Assembly: GCF_002135415.1 (NCBI RefSeq)
Contig: NZ_NEGJ01000004.1
Coordinates: forward strand, 1 to 64,000
Direction: 5' to 3'
Source: Acinetobacter sp. ANC 3832
GTDB taxonomy: Bacteria; Pseudomonadota; Gammaproteobacteria; Pseudomonadales; Moraxellaceae
DNA: 64,000 bases
Part shown: piece by piece, positions 51,325 through 60,528 of the stretch
Layout: the number at the start of each line of letters is the position of its first letter
Numbering within the stretch: the stretch's first letter is position 1
The notes under the pieces: model-generated
Told to the model about the DNA's origin: nothing
What the model saw: only the letters and a program-made list of their open reading frames with translations
Database searches by the model: none
Position numbers and translations under genes: made by a program

Positions 51325-52023
51325 TTACCGACGCGATCTCCGCGCCCAAGCGAGTTCGATTTGTTTCATCCGTGTCAAAGATTCCAACACGAGATTGCGT
51401 AAGTGTCGACAAAAATCTTCCATAAATAAAGTGGCTTGTTGTGATTTTCGGATCAAAATTGCATCAATCACCAATTTTAATAGATCTAATGCCTCTTGAA
51501 GCTCACGTCGTGAAGTATTTAAGGTTAAAAAGTAACTGCGACGGATTGAGGGCAACAATTCTTTATAAAATTTGATGAGATAGGGATTCGCCACCATATC
51601 TTGTTGTTCAGATAAAAATTGAAAAATTCCATCGTAAAATTTTTCGGTATTGCCCTGTTTGACCTGCTCCACCAGATGATTCATAAGCTGTTGTAGGGCT
51701 TCTGCTTCATGGTTACGCCATGTCTCACTCATGCGCTGTACAATTTGCCCAAGCAATAATGCACTGGTATCAAATAATGCCCGTACTTGTTGTGCAGACA
51801 TCTCTGAAACAATGGCTCCACGACGTGGATAAATTTCAATTAAATGCGTTCGTTCTAATAATAAAAGTGCTTCACGCACTGAACCTCGACTGACGTCGAG
51901 TTCTTTAGCAATACGCAATTCTTGAATTCTTTCACCTTCAACCAACTCACCACTAATTATTTGTTCACTAATATGTCGGGCGATTTGCTCTGAAAGGCTC
52001 TCTACTTCTTCTTCCAAATGCAT
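51325..52023 (-). CDS. GntR/FadR-family transcriptional regulator
   Basis: The protein has 232 residues: an N-terminal winged helix (about 7-75, LRIAKELDVSRGSVREALLLLERTHLI) and an all-helical FadR-type C-terminal domain (about 85-215). The usual metal-binding His residues of FCD domains are not obvious, so its ligand may be a fatty-acid-like or other molecule. It ends 10 bases before smc, so smc-zipA-ligA may be co-transcribed with it. Confidence 0.88.
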   Translation of the reverse strand: MHLEEEVESLSEQIARHISEQIISGELVEGERIQELRIAKELDVSRGSVREALLLLERTHLIEIYPRRGAIVSEMSAQQVRALFDTSALLLGQIVQRMSETWRNHEAEALQQLMNHLVEQVKQGNTEKFYDGIFQFLSEQQDMVANPYLIKFYKELLPSIRRSYFLTLNTSRRELQEALDLLKLVIDAILIRKSQQATLFMEDFCRHLRNLVLESLTRMKQIELAWARRSRR

Positions 52024-52177
52024 AAATATCCTGTCTTATGTTTTTTATATCGACCAATGCCTGATCATTGTTTTATGTTTTTAACTGATTCAGGCACAGG
52101 TTTCTATATCATTGTCGGACAATTTTTATGATTTTAAGTCAATTAATGCCTTTATAAAAGCGTTACTCGTCTAAAAA

Positions 52178-52981
52178 TTAACGCATAATCCCCTGATAAA
52201 TAAAATAAAGACCGATTGTAACAAGTAGACCTGAAAAACATTTTTTTAACATTGCTGGGGATAAGGCATGTGCAACTTTTGCCCCAAATTTTGCAGTAAT
52301 AAAACTCATCACGCTGATACCAATAAAGGCATAAACATGTACATAGCCAATGGTATTTGGAATATTGATCTGTTCTTTTGCCCCAAAAAACATAAAACCA
52401 ATCGCACCTGCAATTGCGATCGGTAATCCACATGCCGCAGATGTTCCAACTGCTTTTTGCATAACCACGCCATTACGATTGAGATACGGCACCGTTAAAC
52501 TTCCGCCACCAATCCCAAAGATAGCCGATGCAATTCCAATCACACCACCTGCAACAGTTTGCATAGGTGCTGAAGGCAATTGCTTGGTCTGATCAACCAT
52601 TACATTTGCGCCTTTAAACATCTTGTAAGCAACCCAGACTGCAAATAAACCAATGATCAGTTGTAGATTTGCTCCAGAAAGTAAACCTGCTATACCCGCC
52701 CCGATAAAAGAGCCAATAACCAATCCTGGAGCTAAGTTTTTAAATACAGGCCAAAGTACTGCGCCATTTTTGTTATGTGCCATCATCGAACTAATGGAAG
52801 TCACCATAATTGTCGCCAATGATGTACCTAAAGCAAGATGCATAATCACTGAAGGGTCATAGCCCATTTGAGTAAAGACTACATATAAAATTGGTACAAT
52901 AATTAAGCCGCCGCCAACCCCAAATAGCCCCGCAGCAAAACCAGCAATTGCGCCGATAGCCAAATATATGATTAACTCCAT
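52178..52981 (-). CDS. TauE/SafE-family membrane transporter
   Basis: A 267-residue protein with about eight helices and the two repeated TauE motifs: GFAAGLFGVGGGLIIVPIL near residue 15 and GVIGIASAIFGIGGGSLTVPYL near residue 147. The family exports sulfite or sulfur organic anions, but the substrate here is unknown. It is divergent from birA, with only 30 bases between the two starts. Confidence 0.9.
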   Translation of the reverse strand: MELIIYLAIGAIAGFAAGLFGVGGGLIIVPILYVVFTQMGYDPSVIMHLALGTSLATIMVTSISSMMAHNKNGAVLWPVFKNLAPGLVIGSFIGAGIAGLLSGANLQLIIGLFAVWVAYKMFKGANVMVDQTKQLPSAPMQTVAGGVIGIASAIFGIGGGSLTVPYLNRNGVVMQKAVGTSAACGLPIAIAGAIGFMFFGAKEQINIPNTIGYVHVYAFIGISVMSFITAKFGAKVAHALSPAMLKKCFSGLLVTIGLYFIYQGIMR

Positions 52982-53011
52982 ACATGTTCTTCCATTTATC
53001 TCAGATTCACC

Positions 53012-53764
53012 ATGGATTTAGAGACTCGTCATCTTAGACAACTCCTGACCGATGCACAGCAACTTCCAGAAGTTCTATTGCTCAAACAAAGTACAACTTC
53101 AACCAATGATGATGTGCGTGAAATTGCACAAAAAGGTGTAAATACAATTTTGGTCTGTAGTGAAATGCAGACGCAAGGACGTGGACAACACCAACGTCAA
53201 TGGGTTTCCCCTGTTGGTAATATTTATTTAAGCACATTGCTCGAAACGAGAACACCCTTAGATGGTCGTTTAGCTTTAGAAATTGCGTTAAATATCTTAC
53301 AAATGCCAAGCTTAAAGCCGATTGAACAACTGCAAATTAAATGGCCAAATGACCTGTATAGTAAGCAAGATAAATGGGGCGGTATTTTGGTTGAACCGAT
53401 CAATACGCATCAAGCCATTGTTGGTGTAGGTATCAATTTAATGCCTTTACCGCAAGAATTATTAGATCAACAAACCACATCTCTAATTCAATTGGGGCTG
53501 ACTTATCCTAATCGAATCAAGATCATTAGTGAATTGTATTTAGCCATTCAGCAAGCGGGACAATGGTTTGATCATGGTTGCTATAATCTTGCTGCGCGTT
53601 TTAATAACTATGCAGCCTTTATAGATCAAGCAATTGAGTTTGAGCAAATCAATCAAACTATTACAGGAAAATTTAAAGGTATTTCTGATGATGGCTCAAT
53701 CAATATTGAAAGCGAACAAGGCATCTCAAATTATTATCAAGGACGATTAAGACTTCAAGGCTAA
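53012..53764 (+). CDS. birA: Biotin-protein ligase without DNA-binding domain
   Basis: BirA activates biotin and attaches it to acceptor proteins. The protein has 250 residues: the catalytic domain with GRGQHQRQW (56-64) and KWPNDLYSKQDKWGGILVE near 109, then a C-terminal SH3-like domain. The N-terminal helix-turn-helix of E. coli BirA is missing (the protein starts directly in the catalytic domain), so it is a class I ligase and cannot repress the bio genes at 36.5-41.5 kb. It lies 36 bases before coaX, probably in one unit. Confidence 0.94.
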   Translation: MDLETRHLRQLLTDAQQLPEVLLLKQSTTSTNDDVREIAQKGVNTILVCSEMQTQGRGQHQRQWVSPVGNIYLSTLLETRTPLDGRLALEIALNILQMPSLKPIEQLQIKWPNDLYSKQDKWGGILVEPINTHQAIVGVGINLMPLPQELLDQQTTSLIQLGLTYPNRIKIISELYLAIQQAGQWFDHGCYNLAARFNNYAAFIDQAIEFEQINQTITGKFKGISDDGSINIESEQGISNYYQGRLRLQG

Positions 53765-53800
53765 TCGTGAATAACCAGTAGAATCGTTAAGGCTAAAACA

Positions 53801-54532
53801 ATGAAAAACTTATGGCTTGATGTGGGAAATACACGTCTAAAATATTGGATTACAGAAAATCATCAAATCCTTGAGCAGGTTGCAGAAATGCATCTGCAAT
53901 CTCCTGCTGATTTGCTCCTTGGCTTAATTCAACATTTTAAAAGCCTAGATTTAGATTGCGTTGGCATTTCTTCAGTTCAGGATCAAAAGAACAATGAGCG
54001 AATTATTCAAATTCTGCAATTATTAGATATTCCAATCAGCTTTGCTCAAGTTCATGCTGAATATGCAGGTTTAATTTGTGGTTATGACCAGATCGAACAG
54101 TTAGGTATCGATCGTTGGTTACAAGTTTTAGCCGTTGCCAAAGCTGAACAAGACCTTTGTGTGATTAGTTGTGGGACAGCTCTAACCATTGATTTAACCC
54201 AAGGCTTGCAACATTTGGGGGGCTATATCGTTCCCAATTTATATTTACAAAGAGATTCACTCATTCAAAATACCAAAGGCATTAAAATTCCTGATGTTGC
54301 CTTCGCTGAGCTAAGCCCAGGGCGCAATACCATTGATGCAGTACATCACGGGATTTTTCTTGGTTTACTCAGTACAATTCGACAAGTCATGCAACAAGCA
54401 CCACGTAAACTCATCCTGACAGGGGGTGATGCTGCACTTTTTGCACATCATTTAACTGAGTTTGAACCACACATCGAGCCTGATTTATTACTCAAAGGCT
54501 TACAGTTTTATATTGAAAAACAAATCATTTAA
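53801..54532 (+). CDS. coaX: Type III pantothenate kinase
   Basis: CoaX makes the first step of coenzyme A synthesis and, unlike CoaA, is not inhibited by CoA. The protein has 243 residues of the ASKHA fold: [11 protein letters not shown] at the start, [10 protein letters not shown] near 105, [10 protein letters not shown] near 124 and LTGGDAALF near 207. The pairing birA-coaX is common in gammaproteobacteria. AAGG lies upstream of the ATG. Confidence 0.94.
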   Translation: MKNLWLDVGNTRLKYWITENHQILEQVAEMHLQSPADLLLGLIQHFKSLDLDCVGISSVQDQKNNERIIQILQLLDIPISFAQVHAEYAGLICGYDQIEQLGIDRWLQVLAVAKAEQDLCVISCGTALTIDLTQGLQHLGGYIVPNLYLQRDSLIQNTKGIKIPDVAFAELSPGRNTIDAVHHGIFLGLLSTIRQVMQQAPRKLILTGGDAALFAHHLTEFEPHIEPDLLLKGLQFYIEKQII

Positions 54533-54709
54533 GGCAAACTATACACTAAGAGAATATTTAGTACTCTTCGTGCCTTTTCATCGAGCGACTGATTAGATTT
54601 TTTGTATAAAGCTTGGTTTATTTTCCATTCAGAAAAACTTATAAGTACTTATACAAAATTTCTAATCTTTATTTTCTAATAACAAACATTAAAATAAGTG
54701 AACTCTATA

Positions 54710-55402
54710 ATGAAATATATTCCAACCCTCTTTACAGCAGGCATATTTAGCCTTTTGATGACTGGATGTACCAGTTTACAAACAACACATTCCAACCTAT
54801 CAACTGAAGTTAAACAACAACTCAGTACTTCTGAAGCGATCGTTGCCTATTTTTCAAAAGATGCAGGCGAGGAAGCCTGTTCATGTGGCTCGACAATAGA
54901 TAAAGGTTATTCTTTTGTTCCTGTTGAACATGGCTATTACCGTAAACTACTGGGAAGAGATATACAAGGACGTTTCTTATTGCAAGATTTTTATCAAGAC
55001 AGCCAGAAGCCACAAACTGATCCTTTTTGGGTTATTGATCCTAAAGGCTTAAACAGTTTTGATATTCTATACACCGATGGTTTAATTACTGCTTATCATG
55101 AAAATGGTAAACCTTCATTTTCGGCAACTTATCGCCAAGGAGAACAAGTCGGAAAAGCTCAAAGCTATTATGAAAATGGACAACTGGGCGCAGAATATGA
55201 ACTGACTAATCAACAAACCTATGTACAAAAGCTCTGGTATGTAAATGGTCAACCTGCTGCTGATGTGATTTCAGACTATGAAAATGAACATACGCTGCAT
55301 GAGGGTAAGGTATGGGATGACAAAGGACAATTGGTTGATAATGATGAGCAAAAGTCTGAAATTATAAGCAATATTTATAAAAAAATAGAACAGACTGAAT
55401 AA
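54710..55402 (+). CDS. Lipoprotein with MORN-like repeats
   Basis: The protein has 230 residues with a signal peptide and lipobox LMTGC (Cys about residue 20), so it is attached to the membrane. The C-terminal half holds two or three MORN_2-type units (YHENGKPSFSATYRQGEQVG, then YYENGQLGAEYE and WYVNGQPAADV). Such repeats occur in YwqK-like proteins of unclear role. A CSCGS motif lies near residue 60. The ATG at 54710 is used; a GTG four codons upstream is also open. Confidence 0.8.
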   Translation: MKYIPTLFTAGIFSLLMTGCTSLQTTHSNLSTEVKQQLSTSEAIVAYFSKDAGEEACSCGSTIDKGYSFVPVEHGYYRKLLGRDIQGRFLLQDFYQDSQKPQTDPFWVIDPKGLNSFDILYTDGLITAYHENGKPSFSATYRQGEQVGKAQSYYENGQLGAEYELTNQQTYVQKLWYVNGQPAADVISDYENEHTLHEGKVWDDKGQLVDNDEQKSEIISNIYKKIEQTE

Positions 55403-55420
55403 ATCATTTTAAGTGGTCAA

Positions 55421-55449
55421 TAAAAAGATGCCTATGGCATCTTTTTTAT
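55421..55449. terminator. Terminator between convergent genes
   Basis: AAAAAGATGCC/GGCATCTTTTT is a perfect stem with a TAT loop and T run, after the lipoprotein gene; A run on the other side allows use in both directions. Confidence 0.88.
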
Positions 55450-55538
55450 GTATTTCGAAATAGGCTTATTACTAAAGCGTCTTTATTTCCGCCTTAAAAG
55501 AAGAACATTCTGCAAACTATCATCTATCTATAAAATAT

Positions 55539-56117
55539 TTAATGATTCTTTACGACATCACCAGATAATAATGGCTGTAATCTTTCCCAAAGTTGTGGAA
55601 ACTCTTTTACACCATCCTCAGCCATAAAATGCTTTGCTCCCTTCACTTCGACCATTTGTGCATTTAATAAATGCCCTAAACGAATACTCATCGGTGCTGG
55701 AACAAATGGATCATCATTCGATAAAAACAAATAACGCTGTTGGATATGCGAGCGAATCATTCCATCTTGAATATTGGCTTGGTCAATAAAAAGATTCAAC
55801 TCAGGTAAAGATGCAATTCTTTCATTGAAAGGTGCAATTAAAAAAATTGCTTTTAAACTTCGACCATTTAAGGCCTGAGATAAAAAATCGAGAACACTCA
55901 AGCAACCTAAACTATGTGCAATCACAATGCTTTGCTCATTCAATGGTGAAATCTGTATTTCTAAACCTTGCTTCCACTCTGCATACTGCGGTTGGTTCGC
56001 ATCTTCTAAATGAACAATCTCACAAGATGAACCTGTGTCTTGAACTTTTTTTGCTAGCCACGGAAACCAATGTTTTTCGGGAGAGGCTTGATAGCCATGT
56101 ACGATAAAAACGTTCAT
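55539..56117 (-). CDS. RBBP9/YdeN-type alpha/beta hydrolase
   Basis: A 192-residue serine hydrolase of the RBBP9 (DUF1749-like/YdeN) type: FIVHGYQASPEKHWFPWL at the start, the nucleophile in IAHSLGCLSVL near residue 78, SNDDPFVP and the His in AKHFMAEDG. The substrate is unknown. The start at 56117 (MNVFIVHG) matches the family; an upstream TTG or ATG adds seven residues. Confidence 0.88.
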   Translation of the reverse strand: MNVFIVHGYQASPEKHWFPWLAKKVQDTGSSCEIVHLEDANQPQYAEWKQGLEIQISPLNEQSIVIAHSLGCLSVLDFLSQALNGRSLKAIFLIAPFNERIASLPELNLFIDQANIQDGMIRSHIQQRYLFLSNDDPFVPAPMSIRLGHLLNAQMVEVKGAKHFMAEDGVKEFPQLWERLQPLLSGDVVKNH

Positions 56118-56202
56118 AAGTAGAGTTCTTGTTATCAATTATTATAAATTTAGCGTATAGATTAACTTAATAATTACTTGTTTTATGTATTATTTTTATA
56201 AA

Positions 56203-56235
56203 CAAAAAAAAGATGCGCAATGCGCATCTTTTTTA
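56203..56235 (-). terminator. ffh terminator
   Basis: A perfect 14-base stem AAAAAAGATGCGCA/TGCGCATCTTTTTT lies about 30 bases after the ffh stop and could work both ways. Confidence 0.9.
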
Positions 56236-56263
56236 GAAAAACAATCGAAATCTCAGATTTCAA

Positions 56264-57676
56264 TTATTTTTTATCATTACCACCGAACAATGGACCCATT
56301 CCGCCAGCACCACCGCCACCGAATTGTTTCTGCATTCCACTGAGTGAACGCATCATTTTTGCCATACCAGAGGGATTAGCAAATTTCTTCATCATTTTCG
56401 CCATTTGGCTGTGCTGTTTGATGAGTTTATTCACCTCAGCCACATCCATCCCACAGCCTGCTGCAATACGCTTTTTACGGCTTGGATTCATCAAATCTGG
56501 GTTACGGCGTTCTTTAATGGTCATCGATTGAATAATCGCTTCCATTTTTTTCACTTGTTTTTCAGGGTTCGCTTGTGCAATTGCATCTTGAATGCCTGAA
56601 TTACTCATGCCAGGCAACTTATCTAAGAAGCCCATCATGCCGCCCATATTATTCATTTGTTCAAATTGCATCAGCATATCTTCAAAATTGAAGCTTCCGC
56701 CTTTCTGCAATTTTTTCGCCATTTTTTCAGCTTTTTCTTTGTCGATTTTACGTTCAACTTCTTCGACTAAAGAAAGGACATCACCCATGCCCAAGATACG
56801 TTGTGCAACACGCTCAGGATGGAATGGCTCTAAGGCATCAAGTTTTTCACCCATACCTAAGAATTTAATCGGCTTACCCGTAATCGCACGAACTGAAAGT
56901 GCAGCACCACCGCGTGCATCACCATCGGTTTTAGTGAGAATAACACCTGTTAACGGTAAAGCATCATTAAAGGCTTTTGCTGTATTTGCAGCATCTTGCC
57001 CTGTCATGGCATCAACCACGAATAATGTTTCAGTTGGATTAATAGCAGCATGTAATGCTTTAATTTCATCCATCATGTCAGCATCGATATGCAAACGACC
57101 TGCAGTATCGACAATCAAAACATCATTAAAATTAATTTTTGCCTGACCAATGGCACGTTGTGCAATTTTAATTGGATCTTCAGAAGCATCAGATTCAATA
57201 AAATCAACACCGACTTCGGCCGCAACAGTTTGTAATTGTTTAATTGCTGCTGGACGATATACGTCGGCAGACACCATTGCGACTTTTTTCTTTTGGCGTT
57301 CTTTTAAGAAGCGTGCAAGTTTTGCAGCAGTGGTGGTTTTACCCGCACCCTGTAAACCCGCAAGTAAAATGACCACAGGTGGCTTAGCCGCTAAATCAAG
57401 TGTTTCATTCGCCGCACCCATCATTTTGGTGAGTTCGTCATACACAATTTTAACGAAAGCTTGCCCTGGGGAAAGCTGAGTCATCACTTCTTGACCCAAT
57501 GCCTCTTCCTTAACTTTCGCGATAAACTCACGAGTTACAGGTAGGGCAACATCGGCTTCAAGCAGTGCCATACGTACTTCACGTAACGTATCTTTAATAT
57601 TATCTTCTGTCAGCTGCCCTGAGCCAGTAACATTTCTTAAACTCTGCGTGAGTCGTTCTGTTAAGGTATCAAACAT
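56264..57676 (-). CDS. ffh: Signal recognition particle protein Ffh
   Basis: Ffh binds 4.5S RNA and signal peptides and, with FtsY, targets membrane proteins. The protein has 470 residues: the N domain, GTPase G domain (GLQGAGKTTTAAKLA near 106, then DTAGR and TKTDGDARGG) and a Met-rich M domain with SRKKRIAAGCG, the RNA-binding motif, near residue 400. A Gly-rich tail ends the protein. It is divergent from the YpjD-like gene, an arrangement common in gammaproteobacteria. Confidence 0.97.
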   Translation of the reverse strand: MFDTLTERLTQSLRNVTGSGQLTEDNIKDTLREVRMALLEADVALPVTREFIAKVKEEALGQEVMTQLSPGQAFVKIVYDELTKMMGAANETLDLAAKPPVVILLAGLQGAGKTTTAAKLARFLKERQKKKVAMVSADVYRPAAIKQLQTVAAEVGVDFIESDASEDPIKIAQRAIGQAKINFNDVLIVDTAGRLHIDADMMDEIKALHAAINPTETLFVVDAMTGQDAANTAKAFNDALPLTGVILTKTDGDARGGAALSVRAITGKPIKFLGMGEKLDALEPFHPERVAQRILGMGDVLSLVEEVERKIDKEKAEKMAKKLQKGGSFNFEDMLMQFEQMNNMGGMMGFLDKLPGMSNSGIQDAIAQANPEKQVKKMEAIIQSMTIKERRNPDLMNPSRKKRIAAGCGMDVAEVNKLIKQHSQMAKMMKKFANPSGMAKMMRSLSGMQKQFGGGGAGGMGPLFGGNDKK

Positions 57677-57819
57677 TGCAAAATCCGCTTAAAATGACTG
57701 GTTGCAAAAAAATCTTTCTTAAAATAGAAAATTTATGCATAAGATGCTATAGGATACTGTAGTTCGCGTAGAATTTATATCTCATAACATGAAATTCAGC
57801 ATCCCGAAATAGGTTTGAC

Positions 57820-58629
57820 ATGATTAGCCTCCCCTTGGTTTATACGATTTTAGCACTAATTGCCTATACCTCTTCATTTTGGTATTTGTTTATGCACTTA
57901 ATGTCTAAACGCGCTCCAAACCATTGGTTCATTGGCATCGTGCTCGGTTTAGGGTTGTTGCTCCATGCTGGTGTACTCTATAGCGATATGGTTACACCTT
58001 TTGGCATTAATTATGATGTATTTAATTTAATGTCTTTTACCTCCGCTTTAATGTTGTTATTAAGTATACTTTATAGTACGTATCGTCCTGTTATTGCACT
58101 CAATCTAATTGGTATTCCTGTCGCGGCCTTAGGTTTAATTCTCGGTTTTTCATTTAGTCAACCTCGCCAATTTATTGAACTGCATTCTTTGGGCTTAGAT
58201 ATCCATATTATTCTATCCCTATCTGCCTATGCTGTTTTACTGATGGCAACATTACATGCCATTTTGCTATGGTTCCAAGATCGAGAATTAAAAAATAAAC
58301 AAAAACGCCGTATTTTAGTGACCCTACTTCCTTCATTCCAAGCCATGGAATCCTTATTATTTGATATGTTGGTCACAGGCTTTTTTTTATTAACATTGGC
58401 TCTCGGCTTTGGCTTTTTCACCATTGATAATTTCTTCGCTCAGCATCTTGCACATAAAACTGCTTTCAGTATTGTGTCTTGGTTTGTGTATGGCTCGTTG
58501 TTGATTGGTCATTATAAATTCGGTTGGCGTGGACAAAAAGCCATTCGCTTTACCATTATTGGTTTCTTCTTATTAGCAGTAGGATTTATCGGTTCAAAAT
58601 TTGTATTAGAAATGATTTTAAATAAATAA
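57820..58629 (+). CDS. ypjD: Inner membrane protein YpjD (CcsA/HemX-like)
   Basis: The protein has 269 residues and about eight helices of the cytochrome c assembly (CcsA) superfamily. LSLSAYAVLLMATLHAILLW near 145 and the His residues (HLMS, LHAGV, HKTAF) are typical. YpjD/CorE-type proteins are found next to ffh in many gammaproteobacteria. The exact function is not settled. The WWD heme-handling motif of true CcsA is not visible. Confidence 0.86.
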   Translation: MISLPLVYTILALIAYTSSFWYLFMHLMSKRAPNHWFIGIVLGLGLLLHAGVLYSDMVTPFGINYDVFNLMSFTSALMLLLSILYSTYRPVIALNLIGIPVAALGLILGFSFSQPRQFIELHSLGLDIHIILSLSAYAVLLMATLHAILLWFQDRELKNKQKRRILVTLLPSFQAMESLLFDMLVTGFFLLTLALGFGFFTIDNFFAQHLAHKTAFSIVSWFVYGSLLIGHYKFGWRGQKAIRFTIIGFFLLAVGFIGSKFVLEMILNK

Positions 58630-58882
58630 AAATTCATTTCATCATTTATCAAAGCATTTAAAATCTATAATTTTTCTGATAACGATCAAAAATAGATCAC
58701 CCATCAGACATCTGTTATACTTTTTAAAATTCTTCCCCTCTTAAGAGTAACGCCAATGAAGTAAGTCTTATTTTCTCCGTCAAATCGAATTTATTTTTTC
58801 TGACGTGCAAAATAAACTTATTTTTTGCTTTATCTGTACTATAAAAAATTTATTTTGTATGTCCTGTATTTAGGAGTCTTGA
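58630..58882. other. Leader region of the ABC-F gene
   Basis: 253 bases with a possible -10 box TATACT (58716-58721), a two-codon frame ATG-AAG-TAA (58756-58764) and a CTCTTAAGAG palindrome. AT-rich repeated AATAAACTTATTTT-type segments follow. No larger gene is seen. Confidence 0.5.
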
Positions 58883-60469
58883 ATGACCCAACAGGCGTGT
58901 ATCGTAAAAAATCTCAGTGTACAATTTACACATGAAGCTCTTTTTCAACAATTAAACTTTCAACTTCCATATGCTCAATGTTCAGCGCTTATTGGACGTA
59001 ATGGTCAAGGAAAGTCAGTACTCATGTCCTTGCTCAATCAAATTCAGCAACCGAGCTATGCCAGCGGTGAAGTGAATTGGCAGACCAATTTTTCTTATTT
59101 GACACAATTTGAACGTCTGAGTAAAGGCAGTATTGCCGAAGCACTTGATGTGGCTGAACTGTATGCTTGTTTTCAACGTATTGAACAGACGACGGCAAGC
59201 TTTGACGATTATGATCATGTAGAACATGCATGGCATCAGCCGATCGAATGGCAACAATTACTGGAAAGTGCAAATTTACCCACTGATCTATCAACGTCAG
59301 TCAAGCAACTGAGTGAAGGTCAAAAAACCAAATTAGCGCTGTGTCGTTTATTCTTACGTACCGATGATTATTTGCTTCTTGATGAACCGAGTAATCACTT
59401 AGACAGTGAAAGTCGTGAGTGGTTGAGTCATAAAATACTTCAGCATCCTTCGGGTTGTTTAGTGATTAGTCATGATCGAAAATTGTTAAATCAAATTTCC
59501 AACACCTTTGTTTTAAATAATTTCGGATTACATTACTTTCATTGTCATTATGACGAATATCAAATGCAGGTGGAGCAACAAACCCAAGCTTTACAGCGTG
59601 ACGTCACGCAAGAAAAACGTGAACTTAAACAGCGACAAGTACAACAACATCAACAATTGATGAAAGCTCAAAAAAGGCAAAAAACTGGACAAAAATTACG
59701 TGATTCAGGTTCACAAGCCAAAATTTTGCTCGATTTTAAAAAAGAACGCGCCAGCCAAACACAATCTGGAATGGCACAGCAACAATTGCGTCAAAAGCAA
59801 CAAGCTCAACAGGAGCTTAAATATAAACAGCAACAACTAGAACACATCAAATCACAAAGGTTTATTTTTAATTTTCCACAAAAACAAACAGGTGAAATTC
59901 TTCGCCTGAAAGATGTGGTTTTACCTTATTCCTCTGCTACACCGATCTCTCTTGCATTGTCTAGTGGGGATAAAATTCAGTTACGAGGTCGAAATGGTTC
60001 GGGTAAATCCACTTTGCTTCGCATCATCAACGGAGATCATTTTGCTCAGTCAGGGGAAATATTAAAACGTGCATCATCTTTATATTTAGATCAAAATTTT
60101 AGCTTACTTCAAGCGGAGCTGAATGCGATAAGTAACATACAATTATTTAATGCTACTTTGTCTGATGAAGAATGTCGTAATCAATTGGGGCAACTTCGAA
60201 TACGTAGAGACAAATCACTCCTTCCTGTCTCTGCACTCAGTGGGGGTGAACAACTTAAAGTTGCTTTACTTTGCATTAGTCTCTCTACACAGCCTGTTGA
60301 TTTACTCTTACTCGATGAACCCGAAAATCATTTAGATATTGAATCTAAACTACTATTCGCACAAGCGATCCTTGATTTTAAGGGAGCTGCCATTCTGGTT
60401 TCACATGATGAGCAATTTGTAGAAGATTCCCATATACAGATGCATTTCGATTTAACCCAATCCAGATAG
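58883..60469 (+). CDS. ABC-F family ATP-binding protein
   Basis: A 528-residue soluble protein with two ATPase domains and no membrane helix: Walker A GRNGQGKS and signature LSEGQKTKLAL in the first half, GRNGSGKST and LSGGEQLKVAL in the second, and Walker B LLLDEPSNHLD and LLLDEPENHLD. The linker (about 225-320) is very rich in Gln, Lys and Arg. ABC-F proteins act on ribosomes, in translation or antibiotic protection. It matches no subfamily I can name with certainty. The ATG at 58883 follows AGGAG. Confidence 0.92.
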   Translation: MTQQACIVKNLSVQFTHEALFQQLNFQLPYAQCSALIGRNGQGKSVLMSLLNQIQQPSYASGEVNWQTNFSYLTQFERLSKGSIAEALDVAELYACFQRIEQTTASFDDYDHVEHAWHQPIEWQQLLESANLPTDLSTSVKQLSEGQKTKLALCRLFLRTDDYLLLDEPSNHLDSESREWLSHKILQHPSGCLVISHDRKLLNQISNTFVLNNFGLHYFHCHYDEYQMQVEQQTQALQRDVTQEKRELKQRQVQQHQQLMKAQKRQKTGQKLRDSGSQAKILLDFKKERASQTQSGMAQQQLRQKQQAQQELKYKQQQLEHIKSQRFIFNFPQKQTGEILRLKDVVLPYSSATPISLALSSGDKIQLRGRNGSGKSTLLRIINGDHFAQSGEILKRASSLYLDQNFSLLQAELNAISNIQLFNATLSDEECRNQLGQLRIRRDKSLLPVSALSGGEQLKVALLCISLSTQPVDLLLLDEPENHLDIESKLLFAQAILDFKGAAILVSHDEQFVEDSHIQMHFDLTQSR

Positions 60470-60528
60470 ACTAGACAGCTTGATACTATTTGCGTATAAC
60501 ACCTTTTTTCTATTCTGAGGTCAGAACA

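Noticed and set aside
56592..57479. Plus-strand frames of 184 and 109 residues opposite ffh
   Set aside because: Antisense shadows of a conserved gene with Ser/Ala-rich translation and no start signals.
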